From Gemmatimonadota bacterium (GTDB lineage: Bacteria; Gemmatimonadota; Gemmatimonadetes; Longimicrobiales; RSA9), in contig JADGQX010000013.1 of the NCBI GenBank assembly GCA_017881445.1, positions 1-36,936 on the forward strand: a stretch of DNA of 36,936 nt, read 5' to 3'. Numbering within the stretch: position 1 is the first letter of the stretch; each line of letters begins with the position of its first letter. Shown here one piece after another: positions 17,163-23,786 of this stretch. The notes below the pieces were generated by a model. That model had not been told where the DNA came from, did no database searches, and saw only the letters and a list, made by a program, of their open reading frames with translations. The position numbers and the translations under genes were made by a program.

Positions 17163-17497
17163 CGCCGCTCCAGCCATTGCGTCAGCTCGGCCACCAGCTC
17201 CCCGTACCCGGCGACGTCGTACGCCTCCCGCCGGGCGCGCACGATCACGTCCAGCCGCAGTCCGCTGGCATCCAGCGCCGGCAGGATCGCGTTGCGCAGC
17301 GCTTCCCGCAACCGGCGCTTCAGCCGGTTGCGCTCCGCGCCCGTCCGCCGGTGCTTGGGCACCACCACGCCCACCCGGCAATACGGCGCGGGGGAAGCGG
17401 AGTCGAAGACGTCCAGGTGGGCCGTCCTGCTCCTCTTCCCCCTCTGAAAAAGGCCGCGGATTTCCGGGCCACGGGTGATCCGCCGCGCGTGCGGCAG
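17144..17497 (-). CDS. rnpA: Ribonuclease P protein component, start codon unclear
   Basis: The RNase P protein frame is clear: [16 protein letters not shown], then [23 protein letters not shown], then the RNA-binding signature [19 protein letters not shown], and a C-terminus ending [14 protein letters not shown]. The first usual start in this frame is GTG at 17374, which would remove the conserved first 40 residues. Between 17374 and the upstream in-frame TAA inside rpmH there is no ATG, GTG or TTG. The family N-terminus begins near 17497, where a CTG codon gives 117 residues, a normal length. A GTG at 17514 would work if one G were added to a run of four G. So this gene has either a rare start or a one-base assembly or true frameshift. 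Confidence 0.85.
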   Translation of the reverse strand: MPHARRITRGPEIRGLFQRGKRSRTAHLDVFDSASPAPYCRVGVVVPKHRRTGAERNRLKRRLREALRNAILPALDASGLRLDVIVRARREAYDVAGYGELVAELTQWLERRCSHVR

Positions 17498-17562
17498 ACG
17501 CCGTCGCCCCGCACCAGCCGCCCCGTCCCGCTCCTGCGGCCCCGGCGCTACCGGGGTCGTAG

Positions 17563-17715
17563 CTACTTCCCGCCGACGGCGACGATCAACCGCTTGCGCC
17601 CCTTCTTGCGGCGGCTGTTGAGCACGTCTCTGCCGCCGCGCGTGCTCATGCGCGCGCGGAACCCGTGCTTGTTCTTCCGCTTGCGGTTATGCGGCCGATA
17701 GGTTGGTGCGCCCAT
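17563..17715 (-). CDS. rpmH: 50S ribosomal protein L34
   Basis: A 50-residue L34 with the highly conserved core [40 protein letters not shown] after the short start [10 protein letters not shown]. It is slightly longer than the usual 44-47 residues at both ends. A GGAG site precedes the ATG, and a sigma-70-type promoter lies 38-67 bp upstream. It is divergent from dnaA and the first gene of the rpmH-rnpA-yidD-yidC cluster. Confidence 0.96.
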   Translation of the reverse strand: MGAPTYRPHNRKRKNKHGFRARMSTRGGRDVLNSRRKKGRKRLIVAVGGK

Positions 17716-17752
17716 GTGCAACTCCACTCGTTTCCGTGTTTCAGAGCCTTGA

Positions 17753-17782
17753 AGTATAACCGTGGCTTGCGGGACCGGTCAA
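17753..17782 (-). promoter_or_regulatory. rpmH promoter
   Basis: Leftward TTGACC (-35, 17782-17777), 18-bp spacer and TATACT (-10, 17758-17753). It is the best promoter match in the window, with a 5' leader of about 30 nt before rpmH. Confidence 0.7.
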
Positions 17783-17826
17783 GCGCGCGCCCGGCGAGGC
17801 GGCCCCGGCGCTGGCGGGGGCGCCGG

Positions 17827-17856
17827 TTGACTTATCCACATCGCAACCCCTAGCTT
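17827..17856 (+). promoter_or_regulatory. dnaA: dnaA promoter candidate overlapping a perfect DnaA box
   Basis: Rightward TTGACT (17827-17832) and a weak TAGCTT (17851-17856) with an 18-bp spacer. A perfect DnaA box TTATCCACA (17832-17840) lies in the spacer, where bound DnaA would block RNA polymerase. This fits known dnaA autorepression. The -10 match is poor, so the promoter call is tentative; the DnaA box is clear. Confidence 0.6.
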
Positions 17857-17900
17857 TGCCCCTCGCGTCCGTAGCCTCCCGCCCGCTCGAACGACTCGCG

Positions 17901-19283
17901 ATGGAGTTCACCGCCACCGAAGCCTGGTCCCTGATCCTGGAGCGCGTTCGCGCGGTGCTCCCGGATCACACCTATCGCACGTGGCTGGAGAAGACCGAGC
18001 CGCTGTCGCTGTCCGAGGACCGGCTGGAAGTGAGTGCCGGCAGCGAGTTCGCCGCGGAATGGATCGAGGACAAGTACGGCAAGCTGCTGCGCGACCTCGC
18101 GGAGCGGGTCCTCGGTCGGAGCATCTCCATCTCGGTGCAACACCATACGCGCGGCGAGGGGTCGGCGGTTTCGCCGCGTCCGGCGGAGCGACCGGCGGGA
18201 CCGGCCGTGCCGGCGGCGGCGGTGCCGCCCAGGCCGATGGGCCCGGCGGTCGCACCCGCACCGGGCGGCCCGCTGAACGATCGCTACACGTTCGAGCGTT
18301 TCGTGGTGGGCACGGACAACCAGTTGGCGGCGGCGGCCTGCAAGGCGGTTGCGGAAGCGCCGGCGCGCATGTACAACCCGCTCTTCATCTATGGCGGCGT
18401 GGGGCTGGGCAAGACGCACCTGATGCACGCGGTGGGTCATGCGATCCTGGCGCGGGACCCGACCAAGCGGGTGGCGTACGTGACCAGCGAGCGCTTCACG
18501 AACGAGATGGTGGTGTCGATCCAGGAGGGGCGCATGCCGGAGTTCCGGCGTCGCTACCGGGAGATCGACCTGCTGCTGATCGACGACATCCATTTCCTGG
18601 GGGAGAAGGAACGGACCCAGGAAGAGTTCTTCCACACGTTCAACGCGCTGCACGACGCCCAGCGCCAGATCGTGCTGACGAGCGACCGTCCGCCCAAGGA
18701 GATCAACGGGCTGGAAGCGCGGCTGGTCTCCCGCTTCGAGTGGGGGCTGGTGACCGACATCAAGGCACCGGACCTGGAGACGCGGGAGGCGATCCTCCGC
18801 AAGAAGGCGGAAGACGACCGGCTCACTCTAGCCGACGACGTGCTGCAGTTCGTGGCGCGCAACTGCCGCTCGAACGTGCGCGAGCTCGAAGGCGCCATCA
18901 TCAAGCTCCTGGCCTACTCCTCGCTGACGCGGCGCGAGATCACGGTGGAGCTGGCGCGGGAGGCCCTCGGCGGCCTGGCGGTGCCGGTAGCCGCTGAGTT
19001 GTCACCGGAGACGATCCGTACCCGCGTCGCCAGCTTGTACGGCGTCACGGTGGACGGGCTCTGCTCCAAGAGGCGGACCAAGGAGCTGACGGTTCCGCGC
19101 CAGGTGGCCATGTACCTGATCCGGATGCTGCTCGATCTGCCGCTGGTGGAGATCGGGAAGCTCTTTGGCGGCCGGGACCACTCCACCGTGATTCACTCGG
19201 TGCAGAAGGTGGAGGACGACCTGGCGACCGACGAGCAGCTTCGGGGGCGAGTCGAAGCTCTCCGACAGGAGCTGCTGGGCTGA
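17901..19283 (+). CDS. dnaA: Chromosomal replication initiator protein DnaA
   Basis: A 460-residue DnaA. Domain I covers about residues 1-80 (WSLILERVRAVLPDHTYRTW). A Pro/Ala-rich domain II linker spans about 85-124. The AAA+ domain III starts at about 125, with Walker A GGVGLGKT (165-172), Walker B LLLIDDIHFL (about 227-236) and the sensor region. Domain IV ends with the DnaA-box-binding signature GRDHSTVIHSVQKVEDDL. It opens the origin and loads replicative helicase. ATG at 17901 starts the conserved domain I; a TTG at 17856 would add 15 unconserved residues. Divergent from rpmH, and followed by an origin-like spacer and dnaN. Confidence 0.97.
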   Translation: MEFTATEAWSLILERVRAVLPDHTYRTWLEKTEPLSLSEDRLEVSAGSEFAAEWIEDKYGKLLRDLAERVLGRSISISVQHHTRGEGSAVSPRPAERPAGPAVPAAAVPPRPMGPAVAPAPGGPLNDRYTFERFVVGTDNQLAAAACKAVAEAPARMYNPLFIYGGVGLGKTHLMHAVGHAILARDPTKRVAYVTSERFTNEMVVSIQEGRMPEFRRRYREIDLLLIDDIHFLGEKERTQEEFFHTFNALHDAQRQIVLTSDRPPKEINGLEARLVSRFEWGLVTDIKAPDLETREAILRKKAEDDRLTLADDVLQFVARNCRSNVRELEGAIIKLLAYSSLTRREITVELAREALGGLAVPVAAELSPETIRTRVASLYGVTVDGLCSKRRTKELTVPRQVAMYLIRMLLDLPLVEIGKLFGGRDHSTVIHSVQKVEDDLATDEQLRGRVEALRQELLG

Positions 19284-19554
19284 GCAGAGGACGGTGGAAA
19301 GCGTGTGGAGCGCGGCTCCACTTGCCAACAGGATCCGTCCAGATGTGGGTAACCGGAGCAAACCCGTCGCGGCCTCCACGGCGCTTCCACAACGGGACCG
19401 ATGAGGAAACTGGTTGGAGGGCAGGGAGCTGAAGCGTGTCGGCCGGCGTTGTCCACGGCTCCACACCCTCTACTATTACTACTAGAGATTTCCATCATAC
19501 AGGGCTAGTTATCCCTGGATGTGAACTCGTGGGGACAACCGGGCGAGAGGCACC
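19284..19554 (+). other. Candidate oriC in the dnaA-dnaN spacer, with DnaA boxes and a DnaA-trio
   Basis: The spacer carries several DnaA-box-like sites: TTACCCACA (reverse, 19344-19352), TTGTCCACG (19449-19457), GGCTCCACA (19457-19465), plus hexamers TCCACA at 19304-19309 (reverse) and 19386-19391. Directly after the 19449 and 19457 boxes comes a short C-rich gap, then CTA-CTA-TTA-CTA-CTA (19470-19484). This matches the DnaA-trio layout of basal unwinding systems (box, GC-rich spacer, trinucleotides). AT-richer DNA follows to about 19520. This is the strongest oriC candidate in the window. Confidence 0.8.
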
Positions 19555-20670
19555 ATGAAATTCACGATCACGCGGGACAACCTGCAGCAGGGTCTTGCCT
19601 CGGTGGCCGCGAGCATTCCGACGCGAACCACGTTGCCGGTGCTCTCGAACATCCTGATCGAGGCGGATGGCGCGGGTGTCCGGATGAGCGGCACCGACCT
19701 GGACATTGCCGTGAGCCTGCAGGTGGCCGCGGATGTGGAGGAAGAGGGGGCGCTCACGGTGCCGGCCAAGAAGCTGCAGGAGCTGGCGCGGGAGCTGCCG
19801 GAGAATCCCGTGCGGATCTCGACCAAGGCCGACCGCTTCGAACTGGCCTGCGGCCGGGCGAGTTTCAAGCTGAACGGCATGCCGCGCGACGAATTTCCCA
19901 CGTTCCCCGCGGTGGACTTCCACGACGCCTGGAAGCTGTCGGGACAGGTCCTGAGCACACTCATCCACCAGACCTCGTTCGCGGTGTCCACGGAGGAGAG
20001 CCGCCCGATCCTGAATGGCGTGCTCTGGCAGTTGGGTGACCGCGAGATGCGCATGGTGGCGACCAACGGCCATCGCCTGGCGGTCATGAAGCAGGCGGTG
20101 AATTTCCCGGGGGCGGGCCGGGTGGACCTGATCATCCCGCCCAAGGCCCTGGCCCAGGTCGAGCGCCTGTTCGCCGGGGGCGAGGAGATCGAGGTCGGGC
20201 GCAGCGAGAACCACCTCGGCTTCCGCCAGGGCGGCACCCGCATTTTCACACGCCTCATCGAGGGGCCCTATCCCAACTACGAGCAGGTCATCCCCAAGGA
20301 CAACGATAAGCACGCGGATGCCGACAAGGCGGGCCTGATCCAGGCGTTGCGCCGCATGTCGGTCGTGGCCAGCGAGCAGACACACCGGGTACGGCTCTCC
20401 TTCAACCCTGGCCTGCTGCGCTTCTCCGTGGAGTCGCCGGACCTGGGCGAAGCCCGCGAGGAGCTGGAGATCGACTACCAGGGCGAGCCCCTCGACATCG
20501 GCTTCAATGCCGCCTACCTGCTCGAGGTGCTGCGCTACATTCCCACGGCCGAGGTGCACCTTACCTTCAAGGCACCGGAGCGCGCTGCCACGCTCGAGCC
20601 GGTGCGGCCGGAGGGCGAGAGCGGGCCGGACTACCTCTGCCTGGTCATGCCGCTCAGACTGCTCGAATAG
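19555..20670 (+). CDS. dnaN: DNA polymerase III beta subunit (sliding clamp)
   Basis: A 371-residue sliding clamp with the three-domain layout. It starts MKFTITRDNLQQGLASVAASIPTRTTLPVLSNILIEADGAGVRMSGTDLDI and ends with the family C-terminus PDYLCLVMPLRLLE, which contributes to the partner-binding cleft. It encircles DNA as a dimer and tethers polymerase III. It follows dnaA after the 271-bp origin-like spacer and is closed by a strong terminator, so it does not appear to be in an operon with recF. Confidence 0.97.
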   Translation: MKFTITRDNLQQGLASVAASIPTRTTLPVLSNILIEADGAGVRMSGTDLDIAVSLQVAADVEEEGALTVPAKKLQELARELPENPVRISTKADRFELACGRASFKLNGMPRDEFPTFPAVDFHDAWKLSGQVLSTLIHQTSFAVSTEESRPILNGVLWQLGDREMRMVATNGHRLAVMKQAVNFPGAGRVDLIIPPKALAQVERLFAGGEEIEVGRSENHLGFRQGGTRIFTRLIEGPYPNYEQVIPKDNDKHADADKAGLIQALRRMSVVASEQTHRVRLSFNPGLLRFSVESPDLGEAREELEIDYQGEPLDIGFNAAYLLEVLRYIPTAEVHLTFKAPERAATLEPVRPEGESGPDYLCLVMPLRLLE

Positions 20671-20673
20671 AAC

Positions 20674-20880
20674 GGCAAGGCTAGGGCCAGGGCGAAGGCT
20701 AGGGCGAAAGGGGGAGACCGGCAGGTGCGAGGGAGGGTCTCCCCCTTCCCTTTAAGGGCAAAGGGCGCAGCGGTGGCCGCCAGGAATGCCGCGGCCCTCG
20801 CCCCTCACAAGCTGTTGTCTTCTCTCGCCTTAGACCTCGCCCTTGCCCTCGCCCTGCCTTTAGGCCCTATTCCGCCTTGC
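20674..20880. repeat. Facing G-rich and C-rich hexamer tracts around the dnaN terminator
   Basis: After the dnaN stop, GGCAAGGC, AGGGCC, AGGGCG and AAGGCT-type units run to 20709. About 120 bp later, 20826-20880 carries the complementary C-rich series (CTCGCCCTTGCCCTCGCCCT and GCCTTTAGGCCC). The two tracts form a loose inverted repeat around the terminator. They belong to the same low-complexity family as the tract at 5208-5274. Confidence 0.65.
20708..20753 (+). terminator. Rho-independent-type terminator after dnaN
   Basis: AAGGGGGAGACC (20708-20719) pairs with GGTCTCCCCCTT (20736-20747) around a 16-nt loop, 12 bp, followed by the T-containing run CCCTTTAA. It lies 38 bp past the dnaN stop. 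Confidence 0.8.
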
Positions 20881-20910
20881 CCCAGCAACCTCTGCAGCCG
20901 GAGGAGCCAC

Positions 20911-21498
20911 TTGGACCCGCTCTACCTCACGCTCCGCACGCTCACGTCCCCGATCGCTGCGATCACCACCTCGTCCGGGGGTCGCCGCAACGGCCTCGTC
21001 GTCAACAGTGCCCAGCGGGCGTCGCTGGTGCCCACGTTCATGCGCGTCTCCATGTACATTTCCAAGACCAACCTCACCCACGACCTCATCTGGGACAGCG
21101 GTGTCTTCGGCATGCACCTGCTGCGTGCCGACCAGTGGGACGTGGTGCGGGCGCTGGGCGTGCGCAGCGGCAGGGACGGGGACAAGTTCGCCTCCCTCGC
21201 CCTGCGCACCGGACAGACCGGCTGCCCGCTGCTGCAGGATTGCCTGGTGGCCCTCGAGTGCCGCGTGGCCAATACGATGGATGCGGGCGCCGCCACCTTC
21301 TTCCTGGGCGACGTCGTCGCCGCGGAATCCGGCACCGAAGGCGACGTCATGACCAGCGATCGCTTCCGGAAGGGGCTTCCCGACGACCTGCGGGTGCAGT
21401 ACGAGGCGAACCTGGTGCGGGCGCAGGAAGAACTCGCCCGCATCGCCCAGACCGTGGACCGCGCCCGCAACTGGCCCGGGCCGACCACCCGGCCCTAG
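20911..21498 (+). CDS. Flavin reductase-like, FMN-binding split-barrel protein
   Basis: A 195-residue protein of the flavin reductase domain family. It has the start LYLTLRTLTSPIAAITTSSGGRRNGLVVNSAQRASLVPTFMRVSMYISKTNLTHDLI, then SGVFGMHLLRADQWDVVRALG and CRVANTMDAGAATFFLGDVV, typical for FMN- and NAD(P)H-binding split barrels. Relatives supply reduced flavin to oxygenases or act as FMN-binding redox proteins. The start is TTG at 20911, chosen because a perfect GGAGGA lies 5 nt upstream and conserved sequence begins there. It is separated from dnaN by a terminator and is convergent with pyrE. Confidence 0.85.
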   Translation: MDPLYLTLRTLTSPIAAITTSSGGRRNGLVVNSAQRASLVPTFMRVSMYISKTNLTHDLIWDSGVFGMHLLRADQWDVVRALGVRSGRDGDKFASLALRTGQTGCPLLQDCLVALECRVANTMDAGAATFFLGDVVAAESGTEGDVMTSDRFRKGLPDDLRVQYEANLVRAQEELARIAQTVDRARNWPGPTTRP

Positions 21499-21571
21499 TC
21501 TGGAGCCACGGCGCCGGCGCGCGGCCCGCCGGGGCAGGGAGGGGCGGCTCGGCCGACCGGCGACCGCCGCC

Positions 21572-21603
21572 GTAGCCGGCCGCACCGGCCGGCGCCCGGC
21601 TAC
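21572..21603. terminator. Hairpin between flavin reductase gene and pyrE
   Basis: GTAGCCGG (21572-21579) pairs with CCGGCTAC (21596-21603), with inner pairing GGCCG/CGGCC. It overlaps the pyrE stop codon and could end transcription from both convergent genes. Confidence 0.5.
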
Positions 21604-22148
21604 CCCGCCAGCAACTCTGCTGCGGTCATCAGTGCGCGCAGGTCGAAGCCGGCGTCGGCCAGGCGACGTCGGCCGTCGGGGTCCCGCTCCACCACGGCCA
21701 GGACGCCCAGCACCCGGCCGCCGGCCTGCTCGACGGCGGCAATGGCCTTGAGGGCGCTGCCGCCGGTGGTCACCACGTCCTCCACCACCACGACGTCGGC
21801 GCCGCTGGGAAACGGGCCCTCGATGAGCCGCCCCGTGCCGTGGCCCTTGGCTTCCTTCCTTACGGTGAAGGCATCCAGCGCCCGCCCCGCGGCCGCCGCG
21901 GCGTGGGCGATGGCGTAGGCCACCGGGTCGGCGCCCAGGGTGAGCCCGCCCAGCGCGGCGGGGCGCCACCCGGCAGCGTCCAGCGCCTCCAGCCCGACGC
22001 GGCCCAGCAGCAGTTGTCCCGGACCGGACATGGTGGTCAGGCGTGCGTCGATGTAGTAGGTGGAGTGCGCACCGCTGGCCAGGGTGAAATCGCCCCGGCG
22101 CAGCGAGCGTTCGCGCAGCAGCTGGCGGAGCCGGTCTAGCTCGGTCAA
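21600..22148 (-). CDS. pyrE: Orotate phosphoribosyltransferase
   Basis: A 182-residue PyrE. It has the substrate loop FTLASGAHSTYYIDARL near the N-terminus, the RKEAKGHGTGRLIEG flexible catalytic loop and the PRPP-binding motif VVVVEDVVTTGGSA. It joins orotate and PRPP to form OMP in pyrimidine synthesis. TTG at 22148 is preferred as start, as GAGGAG lies 5 nt before it and the conserved sequence follows. The frame stays open upstream to 22454, but that extension is not similar to the family. It lies 52 bp downstream of the small gene at 22201-22497 on the same strand. Confidence 0.93.
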   Translation of the reverse strand: MTELDRLRQLLRERSLRRGDFTLASGAHSTYYIDARLTTMSGPGQLLLGRVGLEALDAAGWRPAALGGLTLGADPVAYAIAHAAAAAGRALDAFTVRKEAKGHGTGRLIEGPFPSGADVVVVEDVVTTGGSALKAIAAVEQAGGRVLGVLAVVERDPDGRRRLADAGFDLRALMTAAELLAG

Positions 22149-22200
22149 GAGGTCTCCTCGGGGCAGACGTAGGGTCCGGCGCGCGGCGGATCGGCCGCGC

Positions 22201-22497
22201 TCAGCCTCCGGGCGGCGGCGGCTCGGCCGCCGGCACCTCGTCCCAGAGCTCCTGCGTGCCCGGGAAGGCCGCGCCCAGAGCCGCGAGAGCCGCCGCCACA
22301 TCGGCGCGGGCGAGCGGGTCGGCGGCGGCCCACTCCAGGAACTCCAGGAACAGCCCGGGCTGCGCGGGCGAGCGGAAGAGCCAGGCATGGGCGCCGGCCC
22401 CCGCCGCCGCCGCGCGCAGCGGCTCCCAGGCCGCGAGGTAGGCGCCCAGCCCACTCTCGGGCACGTGCCGGCGGATGCTCAGCAGGGCGTGGGGCAC
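22201..22497 (-). CDS. Small hypothetical protein, ABM/dimeric alpha-beta-barrel-like
   Basis: A 98-residue protein, MPHALLSIRRHVPESGLGAYLAAWEPLRAAAAG..., with FLEFLEW and a predicted beta-alpha-beta-beta order. This resembles small monooxygenase (ABM) or stress-response dimeric barrels, but no catalytic motif identifies it. Start is GTG at 22497. It ends with a Pro/Gly-rich tail. It lies just upstream of pyrE and may be cotranscribed; its function is not known. Confidence 0.6.
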   Translation of the reverse strand: MPHALLSIRRHVPESGLGAYLAAWEPLRAAAAGAGAHAWLFRSPAQPGLFLEFLEWAAADPLARADVAAALAALGAAFPGTQELWDEVPAAEPPPPGG

Positions 22498-22716
22498 GTT
22501 CGCCTGGTCGCCAGCGTCCGGGCGCGCCGGGCCGTCGGGTTCGTCCGCATGGCGGGGAATATCCGGCCGGCGGGAGCGGCGTCAAGCGGGCGGAGAGGCC
22601 TCGCCTCGCCTGGCGCGAATCGTGCGCCGCCATGATACGTCAGCAGTTGTGTGCATGCCCGGCGATGGCGCTCTGCCCGTCGGGCCGTTGTGTTTCCCCC
22701 GCCGAAGGAGAGACGG

Positions 22717-23706
22717 ATGGCAGTGTTCGGGCCGCTGGCCCATACGTGGTGGTTCCCCCTGCTGTGGGTGCTCGCGTTCGGGCACATCACCAACATCTGC
22801 GTCACGCTGTACCTGCACCGCTCCATGACCCACGAAGGTGTCGTCTTCCATCCCGTCGTCTCCCACTTCATGCGGTTCTGGCTCTGGCTGACCACGGGCA
22901 TGAACACGCGGGAATGGGTGGCCGTGCACCGGAAGCACCACGCCTTCGCCGACCGGGACGGAGATCCGCACTCGCCCGTCGTCGCCGGGTTCTGGGCCAT
23001 CATGCTGGGAGGCGTCTTCTTCTATCGGAAGGCGATCCAGGACGCGGAAATGATCGAGAAGTACGGCAGGGGCTGCCCGCAGGACTGGATCGAGCGCAGG
23101 GTCTACACCCCCCACGGGGTCATGGGCATCGTGCTCCTGCTGGCGCTCGAGATCGTGCTGTTCGGGCCGCTGGTCGGACTGCTGACCTGGTCCGGCAGCG
23201 TGATCTGGGTGCCGATCATGGGCAACATCATCAACGGCGCCGGCCACGCCCTCGGCTATCGGAACTTCGACACCCGCGACCACAGCCACAACCTCTACCC
23301 GCTGGGCATCTGGATCGTGGGCGAGGAGCTGCACAACAACCACCACGCGGACCCGAAGTCGGCCAAGTTCAAGGCCAAGTGGTGGGAGTTCGACATCGGC
23401 TGGGCGTACATCCGGGCGCTGCAGCTGGTGCGGGGGGCCCGCGTGATCTACGCCCGCAGCGTGTCGGCGCGCGAGTTCGCGGAGAAGTACTACGACCGCG
23501 CCCGGGGCGCGGCCGTCTCCGCGGCGGAGCGGGCGCGGGATGCGGCCAGCAGTGCGGCGGAGCGGGCGCGGGATGCGGCCAGCAGCGCGACGGGGCGGGC
23601 GCGGGAAGCGGCCAGCAGCGTGGCCGAGCGCGCGCGCGGCGCGGCCAGTGCCGCCGCGGACGCGGCCGCCGAGGCTGCGCCCACCCGGCCGCTCGCCCTC
23701 GAGTAG
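22717..23706 (+). CDS. Membrane fatty-acid (acyl-CoA delta-9 type) desaturase with 11-residue-repeat tail
   Basis: A 329-residue desaturase. The three histidine boxes of the membrane di-iron family are present: HRSMTH (residues 34-39), HRKHH (71-75) and HNNHH (206-210). An extra NGAGH segment lies near residue 173. Hydrophobic helices lie between the boxes. It introduces a cis double bond into acyl chains, affecting membrane fluidity. Residues about 262-329 are not part of the family. They form about four 11-residue amphipathic repeats (SAAERARDAAS type), then an Ala-rich end. A strong AAGGAG site supports ATG 22717 over an upstream start at 22651. It is followed by a bidirectional terminator. 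Confidence 0.9.
   Translation: MAVFGPLAHTWWFPLLWVLAFGHITNICVTLYLHRSMTHEGVVFHPVVSHFMRFWLWLTTGMNTREWVAVHRKHHAFADRDGDPHSPVVAGFWAIMLGGVFFYRKAIQDAEMIEKYGRGCPQDWIERRVYTPHGVMGIVLLLALEIVLFGPLVGLLTWSGSVIWVPIMGNIINGAGHALGYRNFDTRDHSHNLYPLGIWIVGEELHNNHHADPKSAKFKAKWWEFDIGWAYIRALQLVRGARVIYARSVSAREFAEKYYDRARGAAVSAAERARDAASSAAERARDAASSATGRAREAASSVAERARGAASAAADAAAEAAPTRPLALE
23518..23649 (+). repeat. 33-bp tandem repeats encoding the desaturase tail
   Basis: Four 33-bp units (23518-23550, 23551-23583, 23584-23616, 23617-23649). The first two encode the same 11 residues, SAAERARDAAS; the others diverge (SATGRAREAAS, SVAERARGAAS). In helical form they would be amphipathic with an 11-residue period, like LEA-4 or apolipoprotein-type repeats. 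Confidence 0.85.
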
Positions 23707-23720
23707 CCCGGAAACACGAA

Positions 23721-23749
23721 GCCCCGGGCGTCTGGAGAGAGCCCGGGGC
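23721..23749. terminator. Bidirectional terminator hairpin, GCCCCGGGC type
   Basis: GCCCCGGGC (23721-23729) pairs with GCCCGGGGC (23741-23749), 11-nt loop, between the convergent desaturase and helicase genes. Its sequence resembles the hairpins at 26856-26890 and 31347-31382. Confidence 0.75.
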
Positions 23750-23786
23750 GATGCGCTTCTGGTTCTGCTGTGAGAGATCTGGTGGT

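Noticed and set aside
22717-23706. Desaturase gene as horizontally acquired because of its repeat tail
   Set aside because: Base composition and codon use look like the neighbours by eye, and the tail is explained by in-frame 33-bp repeats.
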